From Isoetes taiwanensis (taxonomy: Eukaryota; Streptophyta; Lycopodiopsida; Isoetales; Isoetaceae): 64,000 bases of DNA. The position numbers and the translations under genes were made by a program. Shown here piece after piece: positions 22,165 through 34,222 of this stretch. Positions within the stretch are counted from its first letter, which is position 1, and every line of letters begins with the position of its first letter. The stretch covers positions 13,703,760 to 13,767,759 of the forward strand of contig JAJEKV010000021.1 in NCBI GenBank assembly GCA_021234155.1, given 5' to 3'. The notes below the pieces were generated by a model. The model had not been told where the DNA came from and made no database searches. It saw only the letters and a list, made by a program, of their open reading frames with translations.

Positions 22165-23700
22165 GGATTTTCAACAGAGATAAAGCTCACGTTGCTGGCG
22201 ATGGAGTTCCGCTTTTGAAATCTAGATAGGGGCGATGGAGCTCGCTTCTTCAGATAAGGTTGGGTAGGCAAAACCAATCCGGCAAGACTCCCCGACAAGA
22301 AAGATGAGTGCTAAAGCGATGAACGCTGTTACTGCTCCTTTTGTTCTACCTCTTTCTCTGATATTTGCAGAAAGCGAAACAGAGTTAAAAATGGGCGATC
22401 CGACATATCAAACAAGGTAATAGACTTGAGGTAGATTTCTGTGAAGCGGAAATCATGTCGGGATACATGCGGAAGTGCTTTCTTCGAGCCAAAACGTTCT
22501 GAACCTGGGTTGCCATTTGATCAAGCTATAGGCCCAGCGGCTAAATCAGATAAGCATTTTCACCTTATATTCTCTGTGCAAAACCTTCGAGACATTTAAC
22601 TTATGGATGCATGCAGCTTCAACGGCCTGTTATTCTCTGAGCATAGTTATTCTCTCGAGGCAAAGGCATTGCCAAGCGCCAAAGCAAGCAAAGATTAGCA
22701 CTTCGTCTTCGGCCAGGCTTTCCGACTATAAAGATGAGTGTTATGATGTTCGATCTTGCTATTAAACTCCCCTTATGTCTTGATACTAACTGTATATAAC
22801 CATTCCAGGCAAAATACCAGCGCTATCGACGGGGCCGACACACGAAGAAAGGCTTCTGATTCTAAGCATTGGCTGTGTCGAATGCTGTATCAACTCCGGC
22901 CAGGCAATCCGACTCAAGAGGTGAGTACTAAATTGTCGAAAGCTATTATACCCCCTTTTGCCTTAATTCTAACTGTGATTTTCTGTTTGCAGAGAAAGGG
23001 CAATAGTTGCAGATGAGCGAAAGAGTCCGGTATATCATATAAGGCAGGTGCATCATGGAAGAACCTTCAGCAGAGTGGTAAGCATGTCGGAATGCCAGTT
23101 CATAAAATGCAACATCTGCTTTTAAGATTCAACTAAGAAAGCTCTTTGCATGCAGGCCTGGCGCTGTACTTTTCAATGATTTGCTATTCGGTAACTCTGG
23201 GTGATACTTCTGAAGAGCGGAAAACAAGTCGGAATGCAACCCAAATGTCTGATCTTAAAGCCTGGCGACTGATTTTGATATTCAGCTGAACTAACTCTTT
23301 TCATGCAGGCAAGGCGCTGGGTTCAAGATTTTGACTGTTGAATATGGAGAAGCTCCGCTAATACAGATACAAGAATCTTTGTTTATGATGTCGCTTTCGA
23401 TTTGCACTAAAAACTGATAAGATCTTGTTGCATGCAGTTGGGACGGCGGAAATCCCCTGTTCTGCCTTGATCATAAGATAAGTGAAGCTGCCCTTTGACC
23501 ATTTCTGATGCTTTCTCTTTATTTTTCCCTTGAAAAGTCTTAACCTTTCATTTTACTTGCAGAAGATTGATGACCTCACAAGCTCCGCAAGATGTGAACC
23601 GAAAGCTTTGTCTCTGATATTTGATGGATCCGAGCTACAATTTCTGAACAACTCTGCTTGAACAGCCAAAATTTTATTATAAAGGCAACTGGTGAGAGAA
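22165..23700 (+). ncRNA. Candidate multi-exon non-coding transcription unit with repeated cassettes
   Basis: No long ORF. Three homologous small introns are readable: about 22304-22370, 22734-22808 and 22921-22992 (67-75 bp). Each is preceded by a CCGGC(C)AGGC-TCCGAC type exon end and ends in CAG; the second and third have ACTAAC or CTAAC branch-point-like sequence. The third has a consensus donor (GTGAGT), while the first two read ATGAGT. Further acceptor-like GCATGCAG sites occur near 23157, 23309 and 23438, next to repeated GAAG-GCGGAAA-CA-GTCGG exon segments. It looks like a transcript built by duplication of exon/intron cassettes. Function unknown; it may be a decayed gene. Confidence 0.35.
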
Positions 23701-23740
23701 ACTGAGCTAGATAAGACAATTTTTTATTTTAATGAGTGAA

Positions 23741-24564
23741 AGGAGCCTGAGAGACGGCTACCACATCCAAGAAAGGCAGCACGCGCGCAAATTACCCAAT
23801 CCCGATATGGGGAGGTAGTGACAATAAATAACAATACTGGGCTTCTACAAGTCTGGTAATTGAAATGAGTACAATCTAAATCCCTTAACGAGGATACATT
23901 GTCTGGTGCCTGCAACCGCGGTAATTCCAGCTCCAATAGCATATATTTAAGTTGTTGCAGTTAAAAAGCTCGTAGTTATATCTCGGAGTGGAAAGTTTGT
24001 CTTATGTATCTCAGATTTACTAATTTGTATCATTGGCATATATGGCAAATTTGATATAAATGATGATTTTGATAAAACTGACATATATGACAAATTTGAC
24101 ATATATGATAAATATGATATATATGAAATATATGACAAATTTGACATAAAATGACAATTTTGACAAATGACAAATGATATTTGATACCTATGAGAAATAT
24201 GACAAATGTGACATATATGACAAATATGACATGTATGATAAAAATATATGACACGTTTGACATAAGAAAACAATATTAACAAATGACATATGACATTTGA
24301 TACATATAATGAATAATCATAATTAATAAGTAGAATAGGGAATGGTCTCCATGTTTTGCACACTTAAGAGGCAAACTGCCCTAAGTGTCCAAAAATAAAT
24401 ATGCTCGTCAAATCACTGAAGGTTTTGGATACCTAATGTCGTGAACAACAACTTCCTAAAAGAAATTGGTCGAAGAAAGTTCAAGGTTAAAAAACTAGGG
24501 GTAATCAAAGTTAAGACAAAGTAGTTTGCCCTGTGTATATGATCGTTTATTAATGATGTTATCC
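23741..24564 (+). repeat. 18S-rRNA-derived dispersed repeat, copy A
   Basis: 23741-23975 follows the small-subunit rRNA from GGAGCCTGAGA-ACGGCTACC through GGTAGTGACAATAAATAACA and CCGCGGTAATTCCAGCTCCA to AAAAAGCTCGTAGTT, where the V4 region starts. It then becomes AT-rich and repetitive (units like ACATATATGACAAATTTG, 24035-24300). A segment near 24423 (TTTTGGATACCTAATGTCGT) can be aligned loosely with the conserved sequence after V4. The copy ends at GATGTTATCC, the same point as copy B. It is not a functional rRNA gene: short, with several changes at conserved positions. Confidence 0.8.
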
Positions 24565-26230
24565 ACCCTGCCCTTGGGTGCCCACCTCAGCTGTTAGGCA
24601 CCTGCCACGTGCTCTTGAACACCTGCCACGTGTCCCAATCCCAAGAGGTCAAGGTTTGACATTTTTTCCCCCAAAAAAATAGTAGTGGTTGGGGGAGTTC
24701 CCATCATTCCTGCCACCCTGCCATGTCAGGCCTGCCACAACTGCCATGTCAGCCTGCCACTACTGCTATGTCAGCCACCCAAGCATGCCAGAATGTGCTT
24801 TTCCAAGATTCCACCCAAATCGGCCTGTTTTTTCCAATTCCCTTGATCAGAATTTCCAAATTCTTCAATTCATAGCTCCCTACTCCAAATTGAGGTCTGA
24901 AAATTTGCTACATGGGTCGGCCCATGCTTCTGAATCTAACCATGTAAAAAGCCCCTTCAAATATTCTATAATTTTGGACCCATTTCAAAGAGACTGTTTC
25001 TGTGGGGAATAGAAAAACTTTGATTGCTCCCCCAATTCTCAAAATTAACCAATGAAACTTCTTCTACAGACTAACATGGCAATTCCGAGCTGAATCAGCC
25101 AAAAGCCCCATCAAATTTGGACTATTTTGGGCTTAATTAGATCCTTTGTTCTGCTGTTCTTCCCCAAATTTGGGACTGTCACTAAATACATGAACAATCC
25201 ACAAGAATCTACCGTTTTGGCTACTCTAAACCTGAAAATAGATCAGCCTAGGGCTTCAACAACAGATTTACCTACTCCAATGAAGCAAAATCGATCAAAG
25301 AATGACTAACCAACCTGGATTTTCAGTCTTGAAATGCCCATTTCCTGATTTTCTGATATGGGCAGCCCCTAGCCTATTTTGTTGTTGATTATGTTGTTTC
25401 CTTCCTTGAATCCGGGCTGTTTCTTATCTTCAAATCCTTCCCATAGCTCCATTCTTGCCTCCCATCATCCCTAATACTCCCAAAATCCCTCAAAAGGATA
25501 CAATATTACAGAGTGAAACCAACCTTTGAATAGAGAGACTTTGTGATCAAATTTCAGCAACAAAGGAGAGAAAGCTTGAAGGTATTTCGCCACCCATGCT
25601 TCAAGGCGCTCCATACCTAGGATTTAAGCTCAAAAGTCCTTCAAAACCGGCCTGTTTTTGTGAAATTTCAGCCCCACAAGACTTCAAGCTCTACAAATGC
25701 TCTTGAATATGCCAAATCCAGCCTCGGGTGCCCTCCTTCTTAGTGTATAGCTGCCTTAAAAGCGCCCATTGCAGCCCCGGAATGGCCAATGGGACTTACA
25801 AAACTCGTTTGATGGCGAAGAATGACAATCCGACTCCTTCAATGCCAAAATCCAAGCTCAAATGAGGGGGATAAGCATCTTGGGCACCTCCTTGAAGTTT
25901 CTTCCCCTCTTTTCCATGGCAAATCAGCTCCTCCATCACCCATTCCCATCCTAACCTGCCGAAATTCTGCTGTAACAGCCCCCTTCATGGCCGAATCTCC
26001 ACACTCCAATAACTTGAGCAAATCTTCGTCAAATCCATCAAGAGATGGTTCTCCAGATCGGTCTTGGGATGGCGCCTCCATTGGTGGCTGTTGCAGCTCG
26101 AGATCTTGCTTAGAATGAGCACGGATCGATCAAGAATGGGCTGCAGAAAACACAAAATCAGAGATGAAGGGCGTGAAGGGCGCGCCCTTCAAACGCCCTC
26201 CTCCTCCAAGCGCTCGGGGGGAATTCCTAC
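24565..26230 (+). repeat. Composite repeat unit, copy 1 (non-coding)
   Basis: Begins with a CCTCAGCTG, GGCACCTGCCACGTG block and ends with a segment of about 420 bp that includes AACTTGAGCAAATCTTCGTC, GAGCACGGATCGATCAAGAA and a CGCCCTTC palindrome-like stretch. The end segment recurs at about 28700-29145 and 32920-33360. No ORF with recognisable homology. Probably part of a non-autonomous retroelement. Confidence 0.6.
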
Positions 26231-27010
26231 CTAGGGTTTGATGTGGTAGGTGGAGTCATGTATGAACCCAAAACAACTAGCATGTGCCCCTGAGGTGGAC
26301 GAAGACTATACATGAAGCGACCATAGAGCACACGCCAACTCCAAAACAGAAGACCAGAGGAAGGCACCACCAAACGGACAAGGGAAGAACGTCAGACGCC
26401 AGGGCTAATCTACGCAACACACTCGACCTAGAGTACGCACAAGCCAAAATGCAAGCACAAGGACAGAGAAGAACGTCAGACGCCAAACAAGCATCCACGC
26501 GACACACCAAGCGCAAGCACCAAACGGGGGGCGGGAGAGGGAACCGACTCTCGGGAAACTCGGGAGAGGGTTACAAGAAGAAAGCATAAAGCACGCACTC
26601 ACCCCCCAAAAACACGGATCCATCACAACCTAAGAAATCTAGACCAAACTCGGACTCAAGACAAGACCAAGACCAAACCAGGACTGACTGCTCAGGATGC
26701 TAGATGGGCGTAAGTTGTAATCATTCTCTAAACCACATCGGATCCTAATGGTCCCAAAGATTCCCCCCGAGCCGGGAGGTCAAAGGAAGTGGGACCTTCT
26801 CCCTTTGATTGCTAAGTCACCAGACTATGGTCCAAAGGCGCCAATAAACCCTCCCTCCCGAGGAGAGGAAGGGCGAACATGCTAAGGGACCTAAGTCACC
26901 AAGCTAGAACCTAAGGAATGTCACTTTACCCCTCCTCCACGGGAGAAGGGGCTAACATGTTAAGGGACTAAAGCTTATAACTACCCTTTTTCTTTTTCTT
27001 TTTTTTTTCG
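26231..27010 (+). repeat. Repeat family R, copy 4
   Basis: Full-length copy from CCTAGGGTTTGATGTGG to a T-rich run at 26986-27009, with all internal blocks in order. Confidence 0.8.
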
Positions 27011-29146
27011 GCCCCCCTTGCATGGATGCCCTTGTCCCCGATTGGCATGCAAGACACATGTACAAAAGATGCAAGGACACAAGGCACAATAAGGCAGGTG
27101 CGGGGCTTCGTACCTCCAGCACTGCCATATACATCATGGGCCCCAAACATAGGCCAATAATGGGCTCTCAAAAATAAAAATCACCTCAAAAGGGGTGTCC
27201 ATGGGAGAGACCCTACCCAAGGGGGGCAAGAAAAATACAAGTCCACCATATAATTTTTCATTTTTTGTGAAATTCCACTATATCCCTTGAGTGCCCACCT
27301 CAGCTGCTGGGCACCTGCCACGTGCCCTTGGACATGTAAAGGTCAAGGTTTGACCCACTCCCCACATGTGGCCATAGGCCATCACTTCATGAGAAAAGAC
27401 CAAAATGGGGGTTTGAACCTCCCCCATTATGACTCTATACTAGGTACCCTATGCCAACTTGGCAAAGGTACCATCATTACAATTTAATCCCAAACTATCC
27501 TGTTGATGTTGAGATAGGGCCCAAAACTGTCAAAACTAGAGAACAGCTCCAGTTTTCTTAATTGGCCAAGTAATCCCTCGAATTTGCTTCCAATTTTTTC
27601 CTATACATGGTCGGCCTGCTATTCCGAGCTGATTAATCCAAAAAGCCCCATTGGATTATCACTGATTTGGGTTGAATTAAGACTTTCCCCCTTTTGGGCC
27701 CGTTACTGTCACAAACAGCTCCAAAATTTTGAATTGACCAACTAATCCTTTGATTTTGCCTCCAATTTCTGTTGCACATGTTCGGATTATCATTCTTGTC
27801 ATACCCATGTGGAAAGCCCCTTCAAATTAGTCTTAATTTGGACTGAATTGACCCCTTTATCTCTGATTTTGGACAAGAGCAGCCAATACCCTGTTACAGA
27901 CCTATTTTCTCTTGATTTTGGCCCATGCTTTGCAATTAAACCCTGAATGTAGCCTCGTGTGGTCGGATCTGATGCCCAAACTTAGAAAACTTGCTAGCCC
28001 CTTCAAATTACCACTGTTTTTGGGCTTGATTAGGCAAATGGGCCTGCTGCCCCAAACCCATTAACCCGAAATGGGAAATCCCTGTAATAACCCTGTTTTT
28101 TGAGATCTTCTTCCCAATAGATTGCTCAAACATGGTCGTCTGATCATTCTGAACTCCCTTCTACCAAAAGCCCCTTCAAATTTTAGTTCGAAATGGGCTG
28201 AATCAGGGTCTGAATCCTGATCTCTTAAAGAACTCCTTGCCCCTTATCAATTTCTATAAATGGGCTTCCCCTACCTGCTTCAATCTCGATTTTGGTACTT
28301 CCTTCCATGAATCCCAGCCACTAGATACCTCCAAATCGACTCCATGGTTCCATTGTTGCCACCTTAAGTTACTAGATCCACAAAAATCCCTCCCAAGGAT
28401 ACAATATTACGGGATTAAACCAACCTTTGAGTGGAGAGACTCTAGAACCAAATTTCAGCAACAAAAGAGAGGAAACTTGAAGCTATTTCACCATCTAATC
28501 ATCAGGGAAGTCCATACCTTGCAATGTAGTTCAAAAACCTTCAAAGACATGCCTATTTTCTTGTGATTTCAGCTCCACAAGATCATAAGCTCCACAAATG
28601 AACTCAGATCTGTCAAATCCAGTTTCGAGAGCCCTTCTTCTTAGTGTATAGATGCCCCAAAACTACCCATTCATTTAGAGATTGGCCAATGGGACTTACA
28701 AAAACGCGTTGAATGGCGAAGAATGATAAACCCGACCTCTTCAATGCCAAAATCCAAGCTCAAAGGGGGGGATAATGATCTTGGGTGCCTCCTCAAAGCT
28801 CCATACTCTATTTTCCATGGCAAATCAGCTCCTCCAACACCCATTCCCATCCAAATCCTGCTGGAAATCTGCTGTAACTGCCCCCTTCCTTGGCCGAATC
28901 TTCAAACACCCATAACTTGAGCAAATCTTCGTCAAATCCATCAAGAGATGGTTCTCCAGATCGATTTTGAGATGGCGCTTCCAATGGTGGTGGCTACAGC
29001 TCAAGATCATGCTTGGAATGAGCACGGATCGATCAAGAATGGGCTGCAGAAAACACAAAATCAGAGATGAAGGGCGTGAAGGGCTATGAAGGGCGCGCCC
29101 TTCAGCCCTCCTCCTCCAAGCGCCCTGGGAATTAGGGGAATTGGGA
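27011..29146 (+). repeat. tRNA-like tail plus composite repeat unit, copy 2
   Basis: Starts with the box B-like GGTACGAAGCC (minus, 27114-27104), then AAGTCCACCATATAATTTTT (27238), the CACCTGCCACGTG block, and ends with the AACTTGAGCAAATCTTCGTC / GAGCACGGATCGATCAAGAA segment. Distances to the equivalent points of the next unit are close to 2.91 kb. No gene seen. Confidence 0.6.
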
Positions 29147-29908
29147 ATTAGGTTCGATGTGGTGGTTGGAGTCATAACCAGAACCCAAATATAACTAGCA
29201 TGTGCCCCTGAGGTGACTAACAAGTATACATGAAGCAATCAGGTAGCGGCACACCTAACTCCGGAAACGGAAACCAAAGGAAGGCACTCCAAACAGTCAA
29301 GGGAAGGACATCAGACGCGGGAGCTAATCTACGCAACACACTCGACTGGAGTACCCACAAACCAAGAAATGCAAGCACAAGGACAGAGAGGAATGTCAGA
29401 CGCCAAATAGCTAATCCACGCAACACACCAAATGCAAGCATCGACCGGGGGGTGGGAGAGGGAACCGACTCTCGGGAAACTCGGGAGAGGGTTACAAGAT
29501 GTAAGCATACAACACGCACTCACCCCCCAAAAGGATCCATCACAACCTAAGAAATCAACACCGAACTCGGACTCGAAACCAAACCAAGACCAAACCAGGA
29601 CTGACTGCTCAGGATGCTAGATGGGCAAAAGATGTAATCATACTCAAACCACATCAGATCCTAATGGTCCCAAACTTTCCCCCCGAACCGGGAGGTCAAA
29701 GGAAGTGGGACCTTCTTCCTTTGATCGTCAAGTCGCCAAACTATGGTCCAAAGGCGCCAATATACCCATCCTCTCGAAGAGGGGAAGGGTGAACATGCTA
29801 AGGGACAGACGTCACCAAGCTAAGACCTAAGGAACGCCACTTTGCCCCTCCTCATGTTAAGGGACTTAAGCTCGAACTACCCCTTTTTTTTTTTTTTTTT
29901 TTTTTTTC
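29147..29908 (+). repeat. Repeat family R, copy 5
   Basis: Full copy, start near TAGGTTCGATGTGGTGG, T-run of about 24 at 29884-29907. Confidence 0.8.
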
Positions 29909-30183
29909 CCTGCCCCCATTAACCCGAAGCATGAAAGCCCTTGCCCTCTAAAGCCATGCACGACACATGTACGGAAAAGGAAAGGACACAAGGCACAAAA
30001 GGAAGGTGCGGGGCTTCGTACCTCCAGCACCCCCATATACATCGTGGGACCCAAACATGGGCCAATAATGGGATCTCAACGAACAAAAACACCTCATATG
30101 GGGTGTCCATGGGAGACACCCTTCCCAAGGGGGGCAAGAAAAATACAAGTCCACCATATAATTTTTCATTTTTTTTGGACTTT

Positions 30184-30214
<31 letters not shown>

Positions 30215-30465
30215 CCACCTTGTACACCTTGGTGCCCACCTCAGCTGTAGGGCATCTGCCACGTGCCCATTGGACACCTGCCACGTGTCCCAATCCCATT
30301 GGGTCAAGGCTTGACCCTTTTTCCCCCAGAAAATTTGAGTGGTTGGGGGTGGTCAATTCATACCTGCCACCCTGGCTTGTTGGGTCTGCCACCCCACCCA
30401 AGCATGCCAGCATGTCCTGTTTTCAAGATCAAACCCAATTTCGGTCTGTTTCTGATCAGAATTTT
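29909..30465 (+). repeat. tRNA-like tail plus start of composite unit, copy 3 (truncated)
   Basis: Box B-like site on the minus strand at 30022-30012, AAGTCCACCATATAATTTTT at 30148, a T-run at 30190-30213 and the CACCTGCCACGTG block. The unit then stops at a short 18S-like fragment. Confidence 0.6.
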
Positions 30466-30499
30466 CGATTCCAGAGAGGGAGCCTGAGAGATGGCTACC
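30466..30499 (+). repeat. Short 18S rRNA fragment
   Basis: CGATTCCAGAGAGGGAGCCT followed by GAGAGATGGCTACC matches the 18S segment that precedes the part carried by copies A and B. It joins directly to an R start. Confidence 0.7.
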
Positions 30500-30796
30500 C
30501 CCTACCTAGGGTTCGATGTGGTGGTTGGAGTCATAACCAGAACCCAAATAAATCTAGCATGTGCCCCTGAGGTGACTTAATCAAGAAAACATGAAGCATC
30601 AGGATAGCGGCACACCTAACTCCGGAAGCCAAAAGAAGGCACTCTAAACAGTCAAGGGAAGGACGTCAGACGCGGGAGCTAATCTACGCAACACACTCGA
30701 CAGGGGTACCCACAAACCAAGAAATGCAAGCACAAGGACAGAGAGGAACGTCAGACGCCAAACAGCTAATCCACGCAACACACCAAGTGCAAGCAT
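30500..30796 (+). repeat. Repeat family R, copy 6 (3'-truncated)
   Basis: Starts at CCTAGGGTTCGATGTGG (30505) and follows R to the GAACGTCAGACGCC block, then stops near 30796 at another 18S fragment. Confidence 0.7.
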
Positions 30797-30835
30797 CGAT
30801 TCCGGTCCGGAGAGGGAACCTGAGAGACGGCTACC
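30797..30835 (+). repeat. Second short 18S rRNA fragment
   Basis: CGATTCCGG, then TCCGGAGAGGGAACCTGAGA and GACGGCTACC: the same 18S segment, with a small internal duplication. CCTAGGGTTCG follows, then unrelated DNA. Confidence 0.65.
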
Positions 30836-31740
30836 CCCTACCTAGGGTTCGAATTATTCAATTATCATGAAAAACCCACAAATACAAATGTGTGTCATAG
30901 TGCTTCATAGTAGGCGAACCCCCACCCTACTACGGCCCCACCAGAGCACAACCAAAGAATATCCCAAATACAACTAGTGGACGTCTCCCCCCAGTCCACA
31001 ACCAATACTACTAATACACAAAAGGACACACAAGCGTGCCCAATGGCCACACGGCCTCCAACGATGTCCTAAGACATCCAAATGGCCTCACGGCCTCCAA
31101 TGAAGTACACAAATGGCCCTAAGGCCTCCAAATGGCTAAAAAGCCCAAATACTGCCAAATACTACCCTACCAAAGATAGCAGGCACCTCTACACAGACTA
31201 ACACCATCACAATGCCAGCTGAGTAGAGACCTACCATCGATGGGGGCACAACTCCTGCTCTAAACACTACTCAAATGGCCCTCATGGCCCAGAGCTGGCC
31301 TCATGGCCTCCAATGAAGTATACCAAATGGCCTTAAGGCCTCCAAATGGCTAAAAAGCCCAAATACAGCTCAAGTGGCCCTGATGGCCTCCACATGGCCT
31401 CACGGCCTCCAATGTAGTGCTCCAAATGGCCCTAAGGCCTCCAAATGGCTAAAAAGCTCAAATACTGCTGAAATGACCCTCATGGCCCAAATACGGCCTC
31501 ACGACCTCCAATGATGTGCTCCAAATGGCCCTAAGGCCTCCAAATGGCTCAAAAAGCCCAAATACTGCTCCAAAGTGCCACACGGCATCCCATGGCCCGA
31601 AGGCCCAAATCCTGCTCAGAAGGGCCTCAAGACACCTCACGTGTTGCCCAAATAGTGCCAAAGAAGCTCCGAAATGACACATCACGTGTGTCGCCAAATA
31701 CTACTCTCAAACCCCCCTGCTGGGAGAACAAAAACTGCAA
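30836..31740 (+). repeat. Degenerate GGCC-rich minisatellite
   Basis: From about 31050 to 31640 short phrases such as CCAAATGGCCCTAAGGCCTC and CAAATGGCTAAAAAGCCCAA recur in order at least five times. 30836-31050 and 31640-31740 show no gene. Confidence 0.7.
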
Positions 31741-33380
31741 CTCAAAATCGAAAATTTTTTAACACTTTTCAAGTCACCTCATCAAGTCATAATAACCTAG
31801 TTGACCAATGGTCCAACCCCACTTGGTAGGGTGGGGAGGGTCACGTCAAGGTGGGCTGCCACGTGTCAGGGCCCCCCACTGGTGACACGACAGTCTGCGG
31901 CCTGCCATGCCACCAGCCTAGTCACCATGGTTCAATCTCGGTCAACAATCTAGTCATCTGGTCAACAGCTCACCAACGAACTGAGTATATGTGTAGGACT
32001 TGGGGTCACATCTCACCAACCAAAATTGAGTACCCATGTAAGGAAGGTACTCCATTTTTCCCCCCACCTAGAAGTAGGAAGAGGAAGGTGGGGGGTAGGT
32101 GGGGGGAGAATTCAAACCCCGGGTCCCTTTCCTGTCATAACCCAAAGTGTGCCACCTGCCATCATGAATGCTGCCACCATAATCATCATGACAACCCTAG
32201 GATCATCCAAGATCATGCCAAGAACACCAAGAACACTCTGATTTTTCAAACATCGCTACCGATTTCAATTTCTTGTAAATCGGGCATCCAAACTCCAAAT
32301 CTTGATCCGATTTTTTCCTACATGGGTCTACCAAACCCTTAGAAGACCAAATCTCAAAAAATCCCCATCAAATCAGCCATGGTTTTGGACCCATTTCCAA
32401 ATTACTATTTCTGTGGCAAATTTTCAAAGTTCGATTTCTCAATCCCTACTCAGAAATAGCAACCCAAACTTTTCCCAAAGCTTCACAAGGCAAATCCGCC
32501 CATATACAACCAAAAAGCCCCATCTAATCCATACTCTATTGGGCCAAATCATCAAAACTAGTTCTTTGTTTTTCCAAGAATACTAGACTGTCATAAAAAA
32601 ATCAAGAACTATACCAAGCTTTTCCAAACAAATAAGTGATCAAATCACTTAGCAAACTCGGTCCAAAGCTTCAAGAACTCATTCCTAAACCTCATGAAGG
32701 AAAAAAAATAGACCAAATAGCAAAGAAAATAGAACCAAACCGACCTGATTTTCATGCATTAGAACTCTGTTTTCCCAAGATTTCAGCCCCCATAGACTTT
32801 CTTCACCTCCAAAGCACCCCAAACTTGATGAATCTCGACCCAACTGAGCTCCTTCTTGGTGTAGGCGACCCGACCAGCCCATTTCAACCCCTGAATTACG
32901 CATGAAAGCCACAAAAGGTAAATGGTCTTACAAAATCAAAGCCCCTGCCTCAAAGAACCTCCAACCTAGTCCAAATACTTCAAATCCGAGCACCAAAGTG
33001 ATGAATACTCGCCATGGGCACCTCCTTGAAGTTCTTACCCCTGTTTTTCATGGCAAATCAGCTTCCCCATCTCCCCTTCTTCTCATAAACCTGCTGGAAA
33101 TCTGCTGTAACAGCCCCTTTCTTGGCCGAATCTTCAAAACTCAATAACTTGAGCAAATCTTCGTCAAATCCATCAAGAGATGGTTCCCCAGATCGGTTTT
33201 GAGATGGCGCTTCCAATGGTGTCTGCTGTAGCTCAAGATTCAACTTGGAATGAGCACGGATCGAGCAAAAACAGGCTGGAGAAAACACAAATTCAGAGTT
33301 GAAGGGCGTGAAGGGCTGTGAAGGGCGCGCCCTTCCAGCGCCCTTCAAGCGCCCTTCTCCTCCAAGCGCCCTTTTGCCTT
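31741..33380 (+). repeat. Composite repeat unit, copy 4
   Basis: Diverged 5' part; the 3' part (32920-33360) closely matches 25810-26220 and 28700-29120, including the CAAATCTTCGTCAAATCCAT segment and the GGGCGCGCCC palindrome. It leads directly into 18S repeat copy B. No gene seen. Confidence 0.6.
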
Positions 33381-34222
33381 ACCTAGGGTTCGATTCCGGA
33401 GAGGGAGCCTGAGAGACGGCGACCACATCCAAGAAAGGCAGCAGGCGCGCAAATTACTCAATCCCGATACGGGGAGGTAGTGACAATAAATAACAATACT
33501 GGGCTTCTACAAGTCTGGTAATTGAAATGAGTACAATCTAAACTCCTTAACGAGGATACATTGTCTGGTGCCTGCAACCGCGGTAATTCCAGCTCCAATA
33601 GCATATATTTAAGTTGTTTTAGTTAAAAAGCTCGTAGTTATATCTCGGGGTGGAAAGTTTGTCTTATGTATCTCAGATTTACTAATTTGTATCATTGGCA
33701 TATATGGCAAATTTGACATAAATGATGATTTTGACAAAACTGACATATATGACAAATTTGACATATATGATAAATACGATATATATGAAATATATGACAA
33801 ATTTGACATAAGATGACAATTTTGACAAATGACAAATGACATTTGATACCTATGAGAAATATGACAAATGTGACATATATGACAAATATGACATGTGATA
33901 AAAATATATGACACGTTTGATATAAGAAAACAATATTAACAAATGACATATGACATTTGATACATATAATGAATAATCATAATTAATAAGTAGAATAGGG
34001 AATGCTCTCCATGTTTTGCACACTTAAGAGGCAAACTGCCCTAAGTGTCCAAAAATAAATACGCTCGTCAAACCACTGAAGGTTTTGGATACCTAATATC
34101 GTGAACAACTTCCTAAAAGAAATTGGTCGAAGAAAGTTCAAAGTTAAAAAAACTAGGGGTAATCAAAGTTAAGACAAAGTAGTTTGCCCTGTGTATATGA
34201 TCGTTTATTAATGATGTTATCC
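33381..34222 (+). repeat. 18S-rRNA-derived dispersed repeat, copy B
   Basis: Starts CCTAGGGTTCGATTCCGG, which itself matches 18S, and then follows copy A base for base with few differences through the conserved core, the AT-rich minisatellite and the shared end GATGTTATCC. Copy B contains about 20-30 nt more 18S on its 5' side than copy A. Confidence 0.8.

Noticed and set aside
24035-24300. CRISPR array
   Set aside because: Degenerate AT minisatellite in a plant genome; no conserved repeat with unique spacers.
23947-24363. Open frame rich in His-Ile-Cys repeats on the minus strand (also 33609-33949)
   Set aside because: It is the translation of the AT-rich minisatellite in the 18S repeat; repetitive and without any domain.
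23741-24564. Functional 18S rRNA gene or rDNA unit
   Set aside because: Only about a quarter kb of conserved SSU sequence, with changes at universal positions and no 5.8S/28S.
33381-34222. Contaminating foreign contig for the 18S repeat
   Set aside because: Two copies are embedded in the same plant-type repeats with shared borders, so it is part of this genome.
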